Assembly: GCF_000055945.1 (NCBI RefSeq)
Contig: NC_008011.1
Location: forward strand, 248,001 to 312,000
Direction of reading: 5' to 3'
Source of the DNA: Lawsonia intracellularis PHE/MN1-00
GTDB lineage: Bacteria; Desulfobacterota; Desulfovibrionia; Desulfovibrionales; Desulfovibrionaceae
DNA length: 64,000 nucleotides
Position numbers and translations under genes: made by a program. A model generated the notes under the pieces. That model saw only the letters and a program-made list of their open reading frames with translations. It had not been told where the DNA came from and did not search any database. Positions 54,221 to 63,204 of this stretch are shown here, one piece after another; positions within the stretch are counted from its first letter, which is position 1, and every line of letters starts with the position of its first letter.

Positions 54221-56269
54221 GTGTCTATAAATTCACCTCAATATTCTTTACCTTCTAAAAAAGAAAAACAACGTGTAAGAGAACTTCGCAAATTTATTAA
54301 TCATCATAATTATCTTTATTATACACTTGATGATCCTGAAATATCAGATAGCGAATATGATAAAGCATTTCAAGAACTTCTAACACTAGAAAATACATTT
54401 CCATCTTTAAAAACAAATAATTCACCTACACAAAAAGTAGGAAATAATATTCTAAAAAAACTTGAAGAACAACCACATAGGCAACGTATGTATAGCCTTG
54501 ATAATGTATTTTCTAATGATGAATGGGAAGGATTCTTAAAAAGACTTGCAAATGCACTTCCAGAAGTACCATTCTCATTTTGGTGTGATCCAAAAATGGA
54601 TGGTCTTGCCTTAGAGCTAATTTATGAAAAAGGTCAATTAACAAGTGCGCTTACTCGTGGAGATGGAGATATTGGAGAAGTTGTTACAGAAGCTGTCAGA
54701 ACAATTTCTAATATTCCCAAAAGATTAAAACACTCTATAAATGCTCCAGAACTTCTTGAAATTCGTGGAGAAGTTGTTATTTCACGAGCAGATTTTAAAA
54801 AACTTAATAAAGAACAAGAAAAAAAGAAAAAAAAACTTTTTGCTAATCCTCGTAATGCTGCTTCTGGCTCTGTAAGACAGCTAGATCCAACAATTACAGC
54901 TTCACGTCCTCTCAGATTCTTAGCATATGGTATAGGAGAAATACAACCATCATCTTTAAAATGGAATACATACCATGAATTAATGTCATACCTAAAAGAA
55001 TATGGTTTTGAAACACCACCAAAAGGTAAACTTTGTATCTCATCTACAGAAGTTCAATCCTATTATACAAGACTACAGGCACAAAGATATTCTTTACGTT
55101 ATGAAATCGATGGAATTGTCATGAAATTAGATGACATACAGTCACAAGAAAAGCTTGGGTATACTTCAAGGGCACCTCGATTTGCTATTGCATGGAAATT
55201 CCCAGCAACACAAGTACAAACACGACTTCTACAGATTCATATCCAAGTTGGACGTACAGGTGTATTAACACCTGTAGCAGAACTTGAACCTATTAATGTA
55301 GGTGGAGCTACTATAAGCAGAGCAACATTACATAATGAAGATGAAATAAAAAATAAAGATATAAGACCTGGAGATATGGTTATTGTTCAAAGAGCAGGGG
55401 ATGTCATTCCAGAAATTGTTTCTCCTATTCTTTCAGACAGATCAGCTAAAAGTAAACCTTTCGTCTTTCCTAAAATATGCCCAGTTTGTCATGAAAAAGT
55501 ATATCGTATTAATAATGAAGTAGCTTGGAGATGCATTAACCTTTCATGTCCTGCGATTCGTCTACAATCTATCATCTATTTTGTATCTAAATCAGGATTA
55601 AACATTCAAGGAATTGGACAGCGCTTAATAGAGTTACTTGTTACTTCTGGATGTATAAAAACACCTGCAGACTTGTTTACTCTCACTACTGCAGATTTAC
55701 TAACATACAAAAGAATGGGAGCAAAGCTTGCTGCAAAGACTATTCAAGCTCTTTCTTTAGCAAAACAAACAATGTCTCTTCATCGTCTTATTTGTGCTCT
55801 AGGAATCAGACATGTTGGAGAACAAACAGCAAGGATATTAGCTTCTTCATTCATAGATTTAGATGCACTATCTTCTGCATCTTTGGAAGATCTTCAACAA
55901 TTATCAGAGATTGGTCCTGAAGTAGCAAGTTCTATCCAAGCCTTTTTTAAAAATAAAGCAAATATTCAAATGATAAACCAATTTCGAGAGATGAATATTT
56001 GGCCTATACAACAAGTAAATGATACAACCACAAAAGGTTTTTTTACAGGTAAAAAACTTTTATTTACAGGAACTCTTGAAAGACCAAGAGCTGAAATGAA
56101 ACGCTTAGCTGAAGAAGCAGGAGCCATTGTAATGACAGGGATATCACATAAGTTAGACTATGTTATAGCCGGGAAAAACCCAGGGTCAAAACTTAACAAA
56201 GCACAAGAATTACATATTTCTATTCTTGATGAACCTACATTTTTACAAAAACTTTTAATAGTTCTTTAA
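54221..56269 (+). CDS. ligA: NAD-dependent DNA ligase LigA
   Basis: Seals nicks in replication and repair with NAD. The 682 residues begin at a GTG 7 nt after GAGGA. They cover the Ia domain, the adenylation motif CDPKMDGLALELIYEKG with the nucleophile Lys, EIRGEVVI, NPRNAASGSVRQLDP, the OB fold, a four-Cys zinc finger (CPVCHEKVYR...WRCINLSCPA), four helix-hairpin-helix units and a C-terminal BRCT domain (GFFTGKKLLFTGTLERPRAEMKRLAEEAGA). Confidence 0.97.
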   Translation: MSINSPQYSLPSKKEKQRVRELRKFINHHNYLYYTLDDPEISDSEYDKAFQELLTLENTFPSLKTNNSPTQKVGNNILKKLEEQPHRQRMYSLDNVFSNDEWEGFLKRLANALPEVPFSFWCDPKMDGLALELIYEKGQLTSALTRGDGDIGEVVTEAVRTISNIPKRLKHSINAPELLEIRGEVVISRADFKKLNKEQEKKKKKLFANPRNAASGSVRQLDPTITASRPLRFLAYGIGEIQPSSLKWNTYHELMSYLKEYGFETPPKGKLCISSTEVQSYYTRLQAQRYSLRYEIDGIVMKLDDIQSQEKLGYTSRAPRFAIAWKFPATQVQTRLLQIHIQVGRTGVLTPVAELEPINVGGATISRATLHNEDEIKNKDIRPGDMVIVQRAGDVIPEIVSPILSDRSAKSKPFVFPKICPVCHEKVYRINNEVAWRCINLSCPAIRLQSIIYFVSKSGLNIQGIGQRLIELLVTSGCIKTPADLFTLTTADLLTYKRMGAKLAAKTIQALSLAKQTMSLHRLICALGIRHVGEQTARILASSFIDLDALSSASLEDLQQLSEIGPEVASSIQAFFKNKANIQMINQFREMNIWPIQQVNDTTTKGFFTGKKLLFTGTLERPRAEMKRLAEEAGAIVMTGISHKLDYVIAGKNPGSKLNKAQELHISILDEPTFLQKLLIVL

Positions 56270-56285
56270 AAAATAGGAGAACACA

Positions 56286-57062
56286 ATGGATCTTTCTATC
56301 ATTGTTATTGGCGCTTCTGGTCGTATGGGAAAAACAATTATTCAAGTTGCACAGGAGCAAGGTATTATTATTGATGCTGTAATAGATCGTCCTACTCGTC
56401 TAACATCTTTAGCATCATATAATATAGCTAGTGATAGTGAACCTGATAAAATTTTTTCAAGGTATCCTCAAGCAGTTGTCATTGATTTTACCACACCAGA
56501 AACATCTATATCTATGGCTCAAGTTGCTCAAAAATATGGTAATCCTATTATAATAGGGACCACAGGATTTACACTAGAACAATTTGATACACTTGAAACA
56601 TTAGCAAAAACATCCCGAATCTTTTGGTCTCCTAATATGAGCATTGGCATTAATGTACTACTTAAAACTTTACCTCAAATGGCACAAATCTTAGGAAATG
56701 AATATAATATAGAGATAGTAGAAGTACACCATAATAAGAAAAAAGATGCACCAAGTGGTACTGCAATGAGAATAGCAGAAACATTAAGTACTTCTCGCCA
56801 TTGGGACCTTGAAAAAGTAGCTTGCTATAATAGAGAAGGTATTGTAGGTGAACGACCTCAAGAGCAAATTGGTATACAAACAATCCGAGGAGGAGATGTT
56901 GTAGGAGTTCATACAATATACTTTATTGGACCAGGTGAACGTATTGAAATAACACATCAAGCAGATTCTCGAAAAAACTTTGCACAGGGCGCATTAAAAG
57001 CTGCAGAGTGGATCATAAAACAAAAAGCAGGAAGGCTTTATACCATGATGGATATCATATAA
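56286..57062 (+). CDS. dapB: 4-hydroxy-tetrahydrodipicolinate reductase
   Basis: NAD(P)H-dependent step in diaminopimelate and lysine synthesis, essential for peptidoglycan. The 258 residues have the nucleotide-binding GASGRMGKTI, the IDFTTPETS region, TTGF, SPNMSIGINVLLK and the catalytic EVHHNKKKDAPSGTAMR. AGGAG precedes the start. nadE begins directly after the stop. Confidence 0.97.
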   Translation: MDLSIIVIGASGRMGKTIIQVAQEQGIIIDAVIDRPTRLTSLASYNIASDSEPDKIFSRYPQAVVIDFTTPETSISMAQVAQKYGNPIIIGTTGFTLEQFDTLETLAKTSRIFWSPNMSIGINVLLKTLPQMAQILGNEYNIEIVEVHHNKKKDAPSGTAMRIAETLSTSRHWDLEKVACYNREGIVGERPQEQIGIQTIRGGDVVGVHTIYFIGPGERIEITHQADSRKNFAQGALKAAEWIIKQKAGRLYTMMDII

Positions 57063-58640
57063 ATGAATACAAATATAGCTCTATTACAATTACATACTAT
57101 AACAGGAGATATTATAGCAAATACACAAAATATTCTGCAACAAGTAAGTAAAGCAAAAAAAGATGGAGCTACAGTATGTATCACTCCTGAACTCAGTCTC
57201 TGTGGCCATCCAGACCTGCATGAAATACCAACAATAATTTCTACCTGTATCAATTCTCTTCAGCAGATAGCAAAAGAGTGTAATGGTGGACCATCGATTA
57301 TTGTAGGAAGTATTGAAACAACACCTACTAATATATATAATACCACTTTTCTTATACAGAATGGACAAATCCATACACTATGCAAAAAGCCTTTTACTCA
57401 ATTTTATCCTTCTATAAAAAAAGAAGAGTATATTCTAATTAATAATAATAATAATAATGGATTCTGTTTTACTAGTATAAATAAACAGTTATTCCTTATA
57501 GTTACAGGATATAAAACACTAATCAATTATGTATGTAATAAAATAATCTATCAAAACGAACAATTAAAGAAAGTAGAAGCTATACTTTGTCCTTCTTCAG
57601 AACCATTTATTGCTTCGCAAATCCCTCATTTTTTTTATGAGCTAACGTCAATATCTGACCAACTAAATAAACCTCTATATTTTTGTAACCAAGCAGGTGA
57701 AGACAAAAACTATATTTTTTTAGGAGGTAGTCAATGTATTAATTCTCAAGAAACAAAAAACAATCAATCTCTACTTTTTCAAGAAAATTACATAGTTGTA
57801 AAAAATCATTCATCTGTTTCTTTAAAAGATATGTCCTTTAACTCTAATAAGTTATTATGGGAAGCTCTTATCCATGGAATCCAACAGTATGTGAAAAAAA
57901 ATGGATTTTCAGATGTTGTTTTGGGACTTTCTGGTGGTATAGATTCTTCAATTGTAGCAGCCCTAGCGGTAGAAGCATTGGGAGAACATCGTGTACATGG
58001 TATATTAATGCCATCTCCTTGGTCAAGCGAAGGAAGTATAACTGATGCAGAGCTGTTAGCTAATAATTTAGATGTAAAAACATATTTGCTTCCCATTCAT
58101 ACATTAATAGATAGTTTTACTCATAGTCTTTCAGAACTTTTTATAGGATATCCCCCAGATGTTACAGAAGAAAACATTCAATCTAGAATTCGAGGGGTAC
58201 TTCTTATGGCTATTTCTAATAAATTTGGATGGATGGTTCTATCAACAGGAAATAAATCTGAACGAGCTGTTGGCTACTGTACATTATATGGAGATACATG
58301 TGGTGGTCTTGCTCCTATAGGAGATCTATATAAAACTGAAGTTTACCACTTAGCCCAATGGTATAATCAATCAAAACAAAAAGACATTATTCCTACTAGT
58401 GTATTAACAAAGCCACCATCTGCAGAACTCCGTCCAGGCCAACTTGATCAAGATAGTCTTCCACCATATAAAGAACTTGACTTTATTCTTCAAATGTTAC
58501 TCTCAAAAAATCCAACTAATATAGACCAAGAACTTCTTAACAATCCTAAACTAAATGATATAAAAAGGCTTATACAAAAAAATGCTTTTAAACGTATGCA
58601 AGGACCACCAAGTCTTGTTATTAGTAATTTCCCATTATAG
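57063..58640 (+). CDS. nadE: NAD+ synthetase with a degenerate glutaminase domain
   Basis: Converts nicotinic acid adenine dinucleotide to NAD. The 525 residues resemble the glutamine-dependent form: an N-terminal carbon-nitrogen hydrolase domain (to about residue 250) and a C-terminal synthetase. The synthetase is intact: VVLGLSGGIDSSIVAALAVEALG, STGNKSERAVGYCTLYGDTCGGLAPIGDLYKTEVY. In the amidase the Glu of TPELSLCG and a Lys (CKKPF) are present, but the usual ICED-type motif with the nucleophile Cys reads LFLIVTGYKTL, so the Cys appears lost. Six Asn from an AAT tract lie just before it. The protein probably uses free ammonia. It starts at the base after the dapB stop. Confidence 0.92.
   Translation: MNTNIALLQLHTITGDIIANTQNILQQVSKAKKDGATVCITPELSLCGHPDLHEIPTIISTCINSLQQIAKECNGGPSIIVGSIETTPTNIYNTTFLIQNGQIHTLCKKPFTQFYPSIKKEEYILINNNNNNGFCFTSINKQLFLIVTGYKTLINYVCNKIIYQNEQLKKVEAILCPSSEPFIASQIPHFFYELTSISDQLNKPLYFCNQAGEDKNYIFLGGSQCINSQETKNNQSLLFQENYIVVKNHSSVSLKDMSFNSNKLLWEALIHGIQQYVKKNGFSDVVLGLSGGIDSSIVAALAVEALGEHRVHGILMPSPWSSEGSITDAELLANNLDVKTYLLPIHTLIDSFTHSLSELFIGYPPDVTEENIQSRIRGVLLMAISNKFGWMVLSTGNKSERAVGYCTLYGDTCGGLAPIGDLYKTEVYHLAQWYNQSKQKDIIPTSVLTKPPSAELRPGQLDQDSLPPYKELDFILQMLLSKNPTNIDQELLNNPKLNDIKRLIQKNAFKRMQGPPSLVISNFPL
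57441..57458 (+). repeat. (AAT)6 microsatellite in nadE
   Basis: Six AAT units in frame, encoding six Asn in the amidase part of nadE, about 14 residues before the place where the glutaminase Cys is expected. Confidence 0.9.
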
Positions 58641-58662
58641 TTCTCTAGTATGATGATGTATC

Positions 58663-58714
58663 TTAAAAATAACAACAGCATTTTTATTAATAAAAATGCT
58701 GTTGTTATTTTTAA
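58663..58714. terminator. Perfect 52-bp palindrome, bidirectional terminator
   Basis: Every base from 58663 to 58714 pairs with its mirror: each 26-nt arm contains AACAACAGCATTTTTATT or its complement. A runs on one side and T runs on the other supply U tracts in both directions. It sits between nadE and hypB, which are convergent. Confidence 0.88.
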
Positions 58715-58734
58715 TAATAAACTTCATTACTATT

Positions 58735-59415
58735 CTAAGATTCTGTTTTATTGGAAATAATACTTCTTTTTTTTCTTAAGCTGTCTCTTAACCAATCATA
58801 CCATACTTGTAACCCTTCTCCTGTACGGCAGGAAAGACTAATGATCTCTAAAGGCTCATTTAACTTACGTGCATGTTGTGTAGCTTTCTCTATACTAAAA
58901 TTAACATAAGGCAATAGATCTATCTTATTAAGAATTAATACTCCTGCACGATGGAATAAAAGAGGGTATTTCTCTGGCTTATCATCTCCTTCAGTTACAC
59001 CAAGAACGGCAACAATAGCATCCTCTCCACAATCAAACTCCGCAGGACAAACAAGATTTCCTACATTTTCAATAAATAAGATATCAATTTCATTAAGGTT
59101 AAGAGATGTAAGGGCTTCCATAATCATATTACTATCTAAATGACACCCTCCATCTGTATTAATTTGGACAGCTTTTACACCAGTAGCAGCAACTCTTTTT
59201 GCATCATTATCTGTCTGTAAATCACCTTCAATAACAGCCATTCTAAACTCAGATGAAAGATCACTTAAAGTTCTTTCAAGTAAAGACGTCTTTCCAGCGC
59301 CAGGAGAACTTATAATATTAAGAGTTAAGATATTATGCTCTGCAAATTGCTTTTTTAACATAGCTGCAAGTTTACTATTCACTTCAAGAACATTACGTAC
59401 CACAGGTATTTCCAT
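58735..59415 (-). CDS. hypB: Hydrogenase maturation GTPase HypB
   Basis: GTP-dependent nickel delivery to [NiFe]-hydrogenase, together with HypA. The 226 residues have the P-loop SSPGAGKTSLLE, the nickel-site pattern INTDGGCHLDSNM, IENVGNLVCPAEFDCGED and the NKIDLLPY specificity motif. The N-terminal CxxCGC metal site and His-rich stretch found in some HypB are absent. hypA is 10 bp upstream. The hydrogenase structural genes are outside the window. Confidence 0.96.
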   Translation of the reverse strand: MEIPVVRNVLEVNSKLAAMLKKQFAEHNILTLNIISSPGAGKTSLLERTLSDLSSEFRMAVIEGDLQTDNDAKRVAATGVKAVQINTDGGCHLDSNMIMEALTSLNLNEIDILFIENVGNLVCPAEFDCGEDAIVAVLGVTEGDDKPEKYPLLFHRAGVLILNKIDLLPYVNFSIEKATQHARKLNEPLEIISLSCRTGEGLQVWYDWLRDSLRKKRSIISNKTES

Positions 59416-59425
59416 TAACTTACTC

Positions 59426-59782
59426 CTATTCTACTTCAAGATGTTGAATATAAAATTCTCGACCTGTCTCAACATTATATGCCACCTCTTTTTTGCAAGA
59501 AGGACATGTAATAAAAAAAATCTTTTGTTTATCTTCTGGGGTAAATAGAGACAAACAGTTTGAACATCGAAGCATAAGAGGAATTTTTTCTATTTCTAGT
59601 ATTGCTCCTTCAAGACTTGTTCCTTCAGTAAAAATTTTAAAAGCAAATTGTAATGAGTCAGGAACAATATTTGTAAGCTCACCATAACAAACCTTTACAC
59701 GTTGAAGCTTATTGACTCCATTCTTTGACATTTCTTCCTGAATAATAGAAAGTATACCTGTAACTAATGACATTTCATGCAT
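59426..59782 (-). CDS. hypA: Hydrogenase maturation factor HypA
   Basis: Nickel metallochaperone. The 118 residues begin with MHEMS, whose His2 binds nickel, and hold a zinc site CSNC...CPSCKK near residues 73-97. The C-terminus ends in FYIQHLEVE. The length is standard. It is divergent from the TPR gene, with 244 bp between them. Confidence 0.96.
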   Translation of the reverse strand: MHEMSLVTGILSIIQEEMSKNGVNKLQRVKVCYGELTNIVPDSLQFAFKIFTEGTSLEGAILEIEKIPLMLRCSNCLSLFTPEDKQKIFFITCPSCKKEVAYNVETGREFYIQHLEVE

Positions 59783-60026
59783 ACAATTATGTTATATAAA
59801 AAAATAAATGGCGTCTACTTTTAATACAAATACATTGCTTTTTCTTATATCCTTCTATAAATACTACTTATTATATAAAACAAATTTTTTGATCTATTAA
59901 TAAGTTAGTAAAAAATAACTGTTATGATAACAACTCTAATATAAAAATTTCTTGGCTTTTCTCTATAAGTAACTATAGTTATTTATTAGCTATACTAAAT
60001 ATAACAAATTTAATACTAGGTGTAAT

Positions 60027-60794
60027 GTGACAAAGGGTACTTTTTTAGGAGTCTATGCTAGTTATAGTAATAAGACAGCTACCAATACAAAAAAGGCTTT
60101 AAAACATTATTGGTTTGTATGGGAAGATAGCAATGGATATCTAGTTCAATTATTAGATAATACTTATCAACCCATTGCTGAACCACAAACTCTTCCTCTT
60201 GAAATTTTTAAAAAAAATTTTATAAATCAACCTCACATCCTAGCAGCACCTATAACTTCACTACACCCATCAAGTAAAAATAACACAGAAAAAACTATAA
60301 CAAAATATCACAAACAATATAAAACTACGCTTAATACCTCTCAGGTAACCAAAAACAACTTTAACGTTAAAAAAGATATGATAATAGAGCAGAGTGAACA
60401 AGTAAAACATATTGATACTCAACTTCGCTCTGAATTTACTACGGCTTTAGAACGTTGGAATTCTGGTGATAAGCTAGCACCATTAAAAACCTTTGAAGGA
60501 CTTTCAAATGTTCAAGAAGGTATTGTACCAGAACATAAGCATATGTTTACAGACTTTGGTGTCAATTTAAGAAAAAATAGTTTACCTAAATTAGCTATAC
60601 TTCATTTTAAACGTGCAGTAGAGTTAAGTCCTGAAGATGCTCATGCACACTTTAATTTAGCCCGTATTTGTTATGAATTAGGCAACCTTAATGAAGCAGA
60701 ACAACACTTAGAAAGAGCACTTTCTATTTCTCCTAATTTGAATGTTGCAATAAAGTTTCTTGGATTTATTCATGACCAAAAAAAATACTCTTGA
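60027..60794 (+). CDS. TPR-containing protein with a GTG start
   Basis: A 255-residue protein. The start is a GTG at 60027, about 8 nt after AGG. The first 80 residues have a compact beta-like part (KHYWFVWEDSNGYLVQLLDNTYQPIAEP), then a Lys/Thr/Asn-rich linker, then three to four TPR helix pairs in the C-terminal 110 residues (TALERWNSGDKLAPLKTFEGL, KLAILHFKRAVELSPEDAHAHFNLARICYELGNLNEAEQHLERALSISPNLN). No signal peptide. TPR proteins mediate protein contacts; the partner is unknown. An AMIN protein follows after 35 bp. Confidence 0.8.
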   Translation: MTKGTFLGVYASYSNKTATNTKKALKHYWFVWEDSNGYLVQLLDNTYQPIAEPQTLPLEIFKKNFINQPHILAAPITSLHPSSKNNTEKTITKYHKQYKTTLNTSQVTKNNFNVKKDMIIEQSEQVKHIDTQLRSEFTTALERWNSGDKLAPLKTFEGLSNVQEGIVPEHKHMFTDFGVNLRKNSLPKLAILHFKRAVELSPEDAHAHFNLARICYELGNLNEAEQHLERALSISPNLNVAIKFLGFIHDQKKYS

Positions 60795-60829
60795 TATAAA
60801 GAGTTACCCTAGCGTTAGGAGCTAACAAC

Positions 60830-61519
60830 ATGTTTCGTATGATTGTTTTTTTTACTGTAGGTATCATTATGCTTATTCTTGCTTGCTTAGCTGCACTTGA
60901 GTTCATACAAGATTTTCCCAATAGCTATCAAGAAGATGGACAAATGGTTACAGGAATTATTTCAAAAATAATAGGCTCTAACTGTGATAATTCTTCAACA
61001 TCTGATATAAATAATAAGAAATCCATAGATAGAGATAAAGATACATTACTCTCAAGTAGTAATAGAAATACAATACAAGCCGGTACTCCACATCAAGAAA
61101 ATAACATAAAAGAAGATCTTCAACTGACTAACAAAAATGAACAAACAACTCCAGAAGAAGAAGAAGAAAGTAAATTTATTTGGTTAACAGAAGCTCCATC
61201 AGAGCTTAAAAAAGGAGAAAAAGCTATAACACAAACAAGATTGTCTATTGGTAAGGATATATCTTTTAGAATTACTGCTGATGATGCCATCAAAGCTCAA
61301 TCAATGATGTTAAAAAATCCAGATAGGTTTGTTTTAGATCTTCAAGGAAAGTGGGGTATTTCCCTTCCACCTATTCCACCTACAAATCCTTGGTTAAAAA
61401 AAATACGCTTAGGTACTAATAATGGAAATACACGACTTGTCTTTGATCTTCAAAAAAAACCATCTAAAACTGAAATTAAACAATTAGATACAAATAAAAT
61501 TGAAATCCAAATTCATTAA
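60830..61519 (+). CDS. Membrane-anchored AMIN-domain protein
   Basis: A 229-residue protein with one N-terminal membrane segment (residues 4-26), a long hydrophilic linker that contains a five-Glu run (TPEEEEESK), and a C-terminal AMIN-like domain (KDISFRITADDAIKAQSMMLKNPDRFVLDLQGKWG, PWLKKIRLGTNNGNTRLVFDLQKK). AMIN domains bind peptidoglycan or secretin-type partners at the cell wall. It shares a transcript with the TPR gene upstream and is convergent with recN. Confidence 0.82.
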   Translation: MFRMIVFFTVGIIMLILACLAALEFIQDFPNSYQEDGQMVTGIISKIIGSNCDNSSTSDINNKKSIDRDKDTLLSSSNRNTIQAGTPHQENNIKEDLQLTNKNEQTTPEEEEESKFIWLTEAPSELKKGEKAITQTRLSIGKDISFRITADDAIKAQSMMLKNPDRFVLDLQGKWGISLPPIPPTNPWLKKIRLGTNNGNTRLVFDLQKKPSKTEIKQLDTNKIEIQIH

Positions 61520-61566
61520 ATTGCATATTAGACAATAAGTTATAATAAATTTAAACCATATGCTCG

Positions 61567-63150
61567 TTAATCAAGTTTGCTTAAACTTAGTCCAGCCATA
61601 CGAGAAAGTTCGGCTTGTTTTTCAAAATCTGTAAGCTGCTTACAACGAGTAAATGTTATATTTTCATTTATATCTTTAACAATTAAAAAATGACGAGATG
61701 CCTTGACCGCAAGTTGTGGCCAGTGTGTAATAACTAATAATTGCTTTTTATCAGCAAGACTTACTAATTTATCTGCGACTTTAAAAAGAGTATGACCACC
61801 AATACCTGCATCAATTTCATCAAAAATAAGCATACCTTCATCTTCACTTGACTGTATTGAAACAACTGCAAGTAAAAATCGTGATAATTCTCCTCCTGAA
61901 GCAATTCGTTCAAGAAGCTGAGGAGGTTGACCAGGATTTGGTGCCCATAATATTTGGGCCTTATGTTCAACACATCCAGAAAATAATTCATATGGTATAA
62001 AGTCTATTATCACATTAAGATAGTCCGAAAAACCTAAGTCAATTAACTGTGCTTTTAATGCATGACAAAACTTATTAGCAGCTTTCTTTCGTAATTCATA
62101 AATTTTCTCAAGTATTACTTGAAGTTTTTTGATCAATATAGTATATTGTTTTTCAATCTGGCGTAAGTCTAGTACACAACTATCTAAAAAAGATAACTTA
62201 TCCTCAATCTCTTCTTTAAAAGAAAAAATTTCTGGTAAACTTCGATGGAGCTTTCTTTTAAGTTGTGAAAGTTCAAATAAACGTGCTTCTATTTCTTCAA
62301 TATTTTTATTTTTTTCTGATGTAACTAGTGAAAGTTTTTGTAATTTTTGTGCTAACTCGTTCAATTGTTGTCTACATTCAATTATAGTAGGGAGACTATC
62401 CATGATGCTTTGATCAATAGACAGAAAACATTCTAAGTTTTTCTCAATGAGAGAAAGATGATTAATCAAACCTCCTTCTTCCCCCTGAAGAAGTTGCAAA
62501 ATCATCAATTGTTTTTTTTGAAGAATTGCAATCGAACGAATATCTTCTTTTAGTAATTCTAATTGTTCATCTTCATTAGGAATTGGTTTTACTTTGTTGA
62601 TATCGTATAGATACGATTCAAATAAATCACGTCGTTCTTCAATCTCTTGACAACGATATATGAGCTTCTCCTTCTTTTTTAATAATGTTTTAATTTCTTC
62701 AATTAATATATCTTTTTGCTGAAAAAGTTCTGGATGTTCAACCCAAGCATCTATAATTTTTTCTTGATACAAAGGTTGAAGTAATTTTTGTTGACCATGT
62801 TGACTTGTATGTGTAAGCAATTTAGGCTGCAATTCTTTTACAGTGTTTTGAGACGTCAGTTTATCATTAAGATAAAAACGACTTCTTCCTGTAGCAGCAG
62901 AAAGTTCACGTCGAAGAATAAGCTCTCCTTTTTCTGGATGAACAAAAAGTGCTTCAATTTGAGCTCGTTCTTTTCCTTGACGAACCATATCTACTCTTAA
63001 CTTATCGCCCATAAGAAAATTAATTGCTTTTAAAATAAAACTCTTACCAGCACCTGTCTCTCCTGTGATTACATTCATACCACTGGAAAATTCCAGTTCT
63101 ATATCATCAATAAGAGCCAAATTTTGAATACGTAGATACTCAAACATCAT
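61567..63150 (-). CDS. recN: DNA repair protein RecN
   Basis: SMC-like ATPase for double-strand-break repair. The 527 residues have Walker A GETGAGKSFILKAI, a central coiled coil, the signature IASGGELSRFLLAVVSI and Walker B MLIFDEIDAGIGG followed by ITHWPQLA. Slightly shorter than E. coli RecN (553). The start is the first of two adjacent ATGs. Confidence 0.95.
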   Translation of the reverse strand: MMFEYLRIQNLALIDDIELEFSSGMNVITGETGAGKSFILKAINFLMGDKLRVDMVRQGKERAQIEALFVHPEKGELILRRELSAATGRSRFYLNDKLTSQNTVKELQPKLLTHTSQHGQQKLLQPLYQEKIIDAWVEHPELFQQKDILIEEIKTLLKKKEKLIYRCQEIEERRDLFESYLYDINKVKPIPNEDEQLELLKEDIRSIAILQKKQLMILQLLQGEEGGLINHLSLIEKNLECFLSIDQSIMDSLPTIIECRQQLNELAQKLQKLSLVTSEKNKNIEEIEARLFELSQLKRKLHRSLPEIFSFKEEIEDKLSFLDSCVLDLRQIEKQYTILIKKLQVILEKIYELRKKAANKFCHALKAQLIDLGFSDYLNVIIDFIPYELFSGCVEHKAQILWAPNPGQPPQLLERIASGGELSRFLLAVVSIQSSEDEGMLIFDEIDAGIGGHTLFKVADKLVSLADKKQLLVITHWPQLAVKASRHFLIVKDINENITFTRCKQLTDFEKQAELSRMAGLSLSKLD

Positions 63151-63204
63151 TCTTTTTACTCACTAATAAATAAAGAAAGGATATTGACTCAAAAACAATT
63201 ACAA

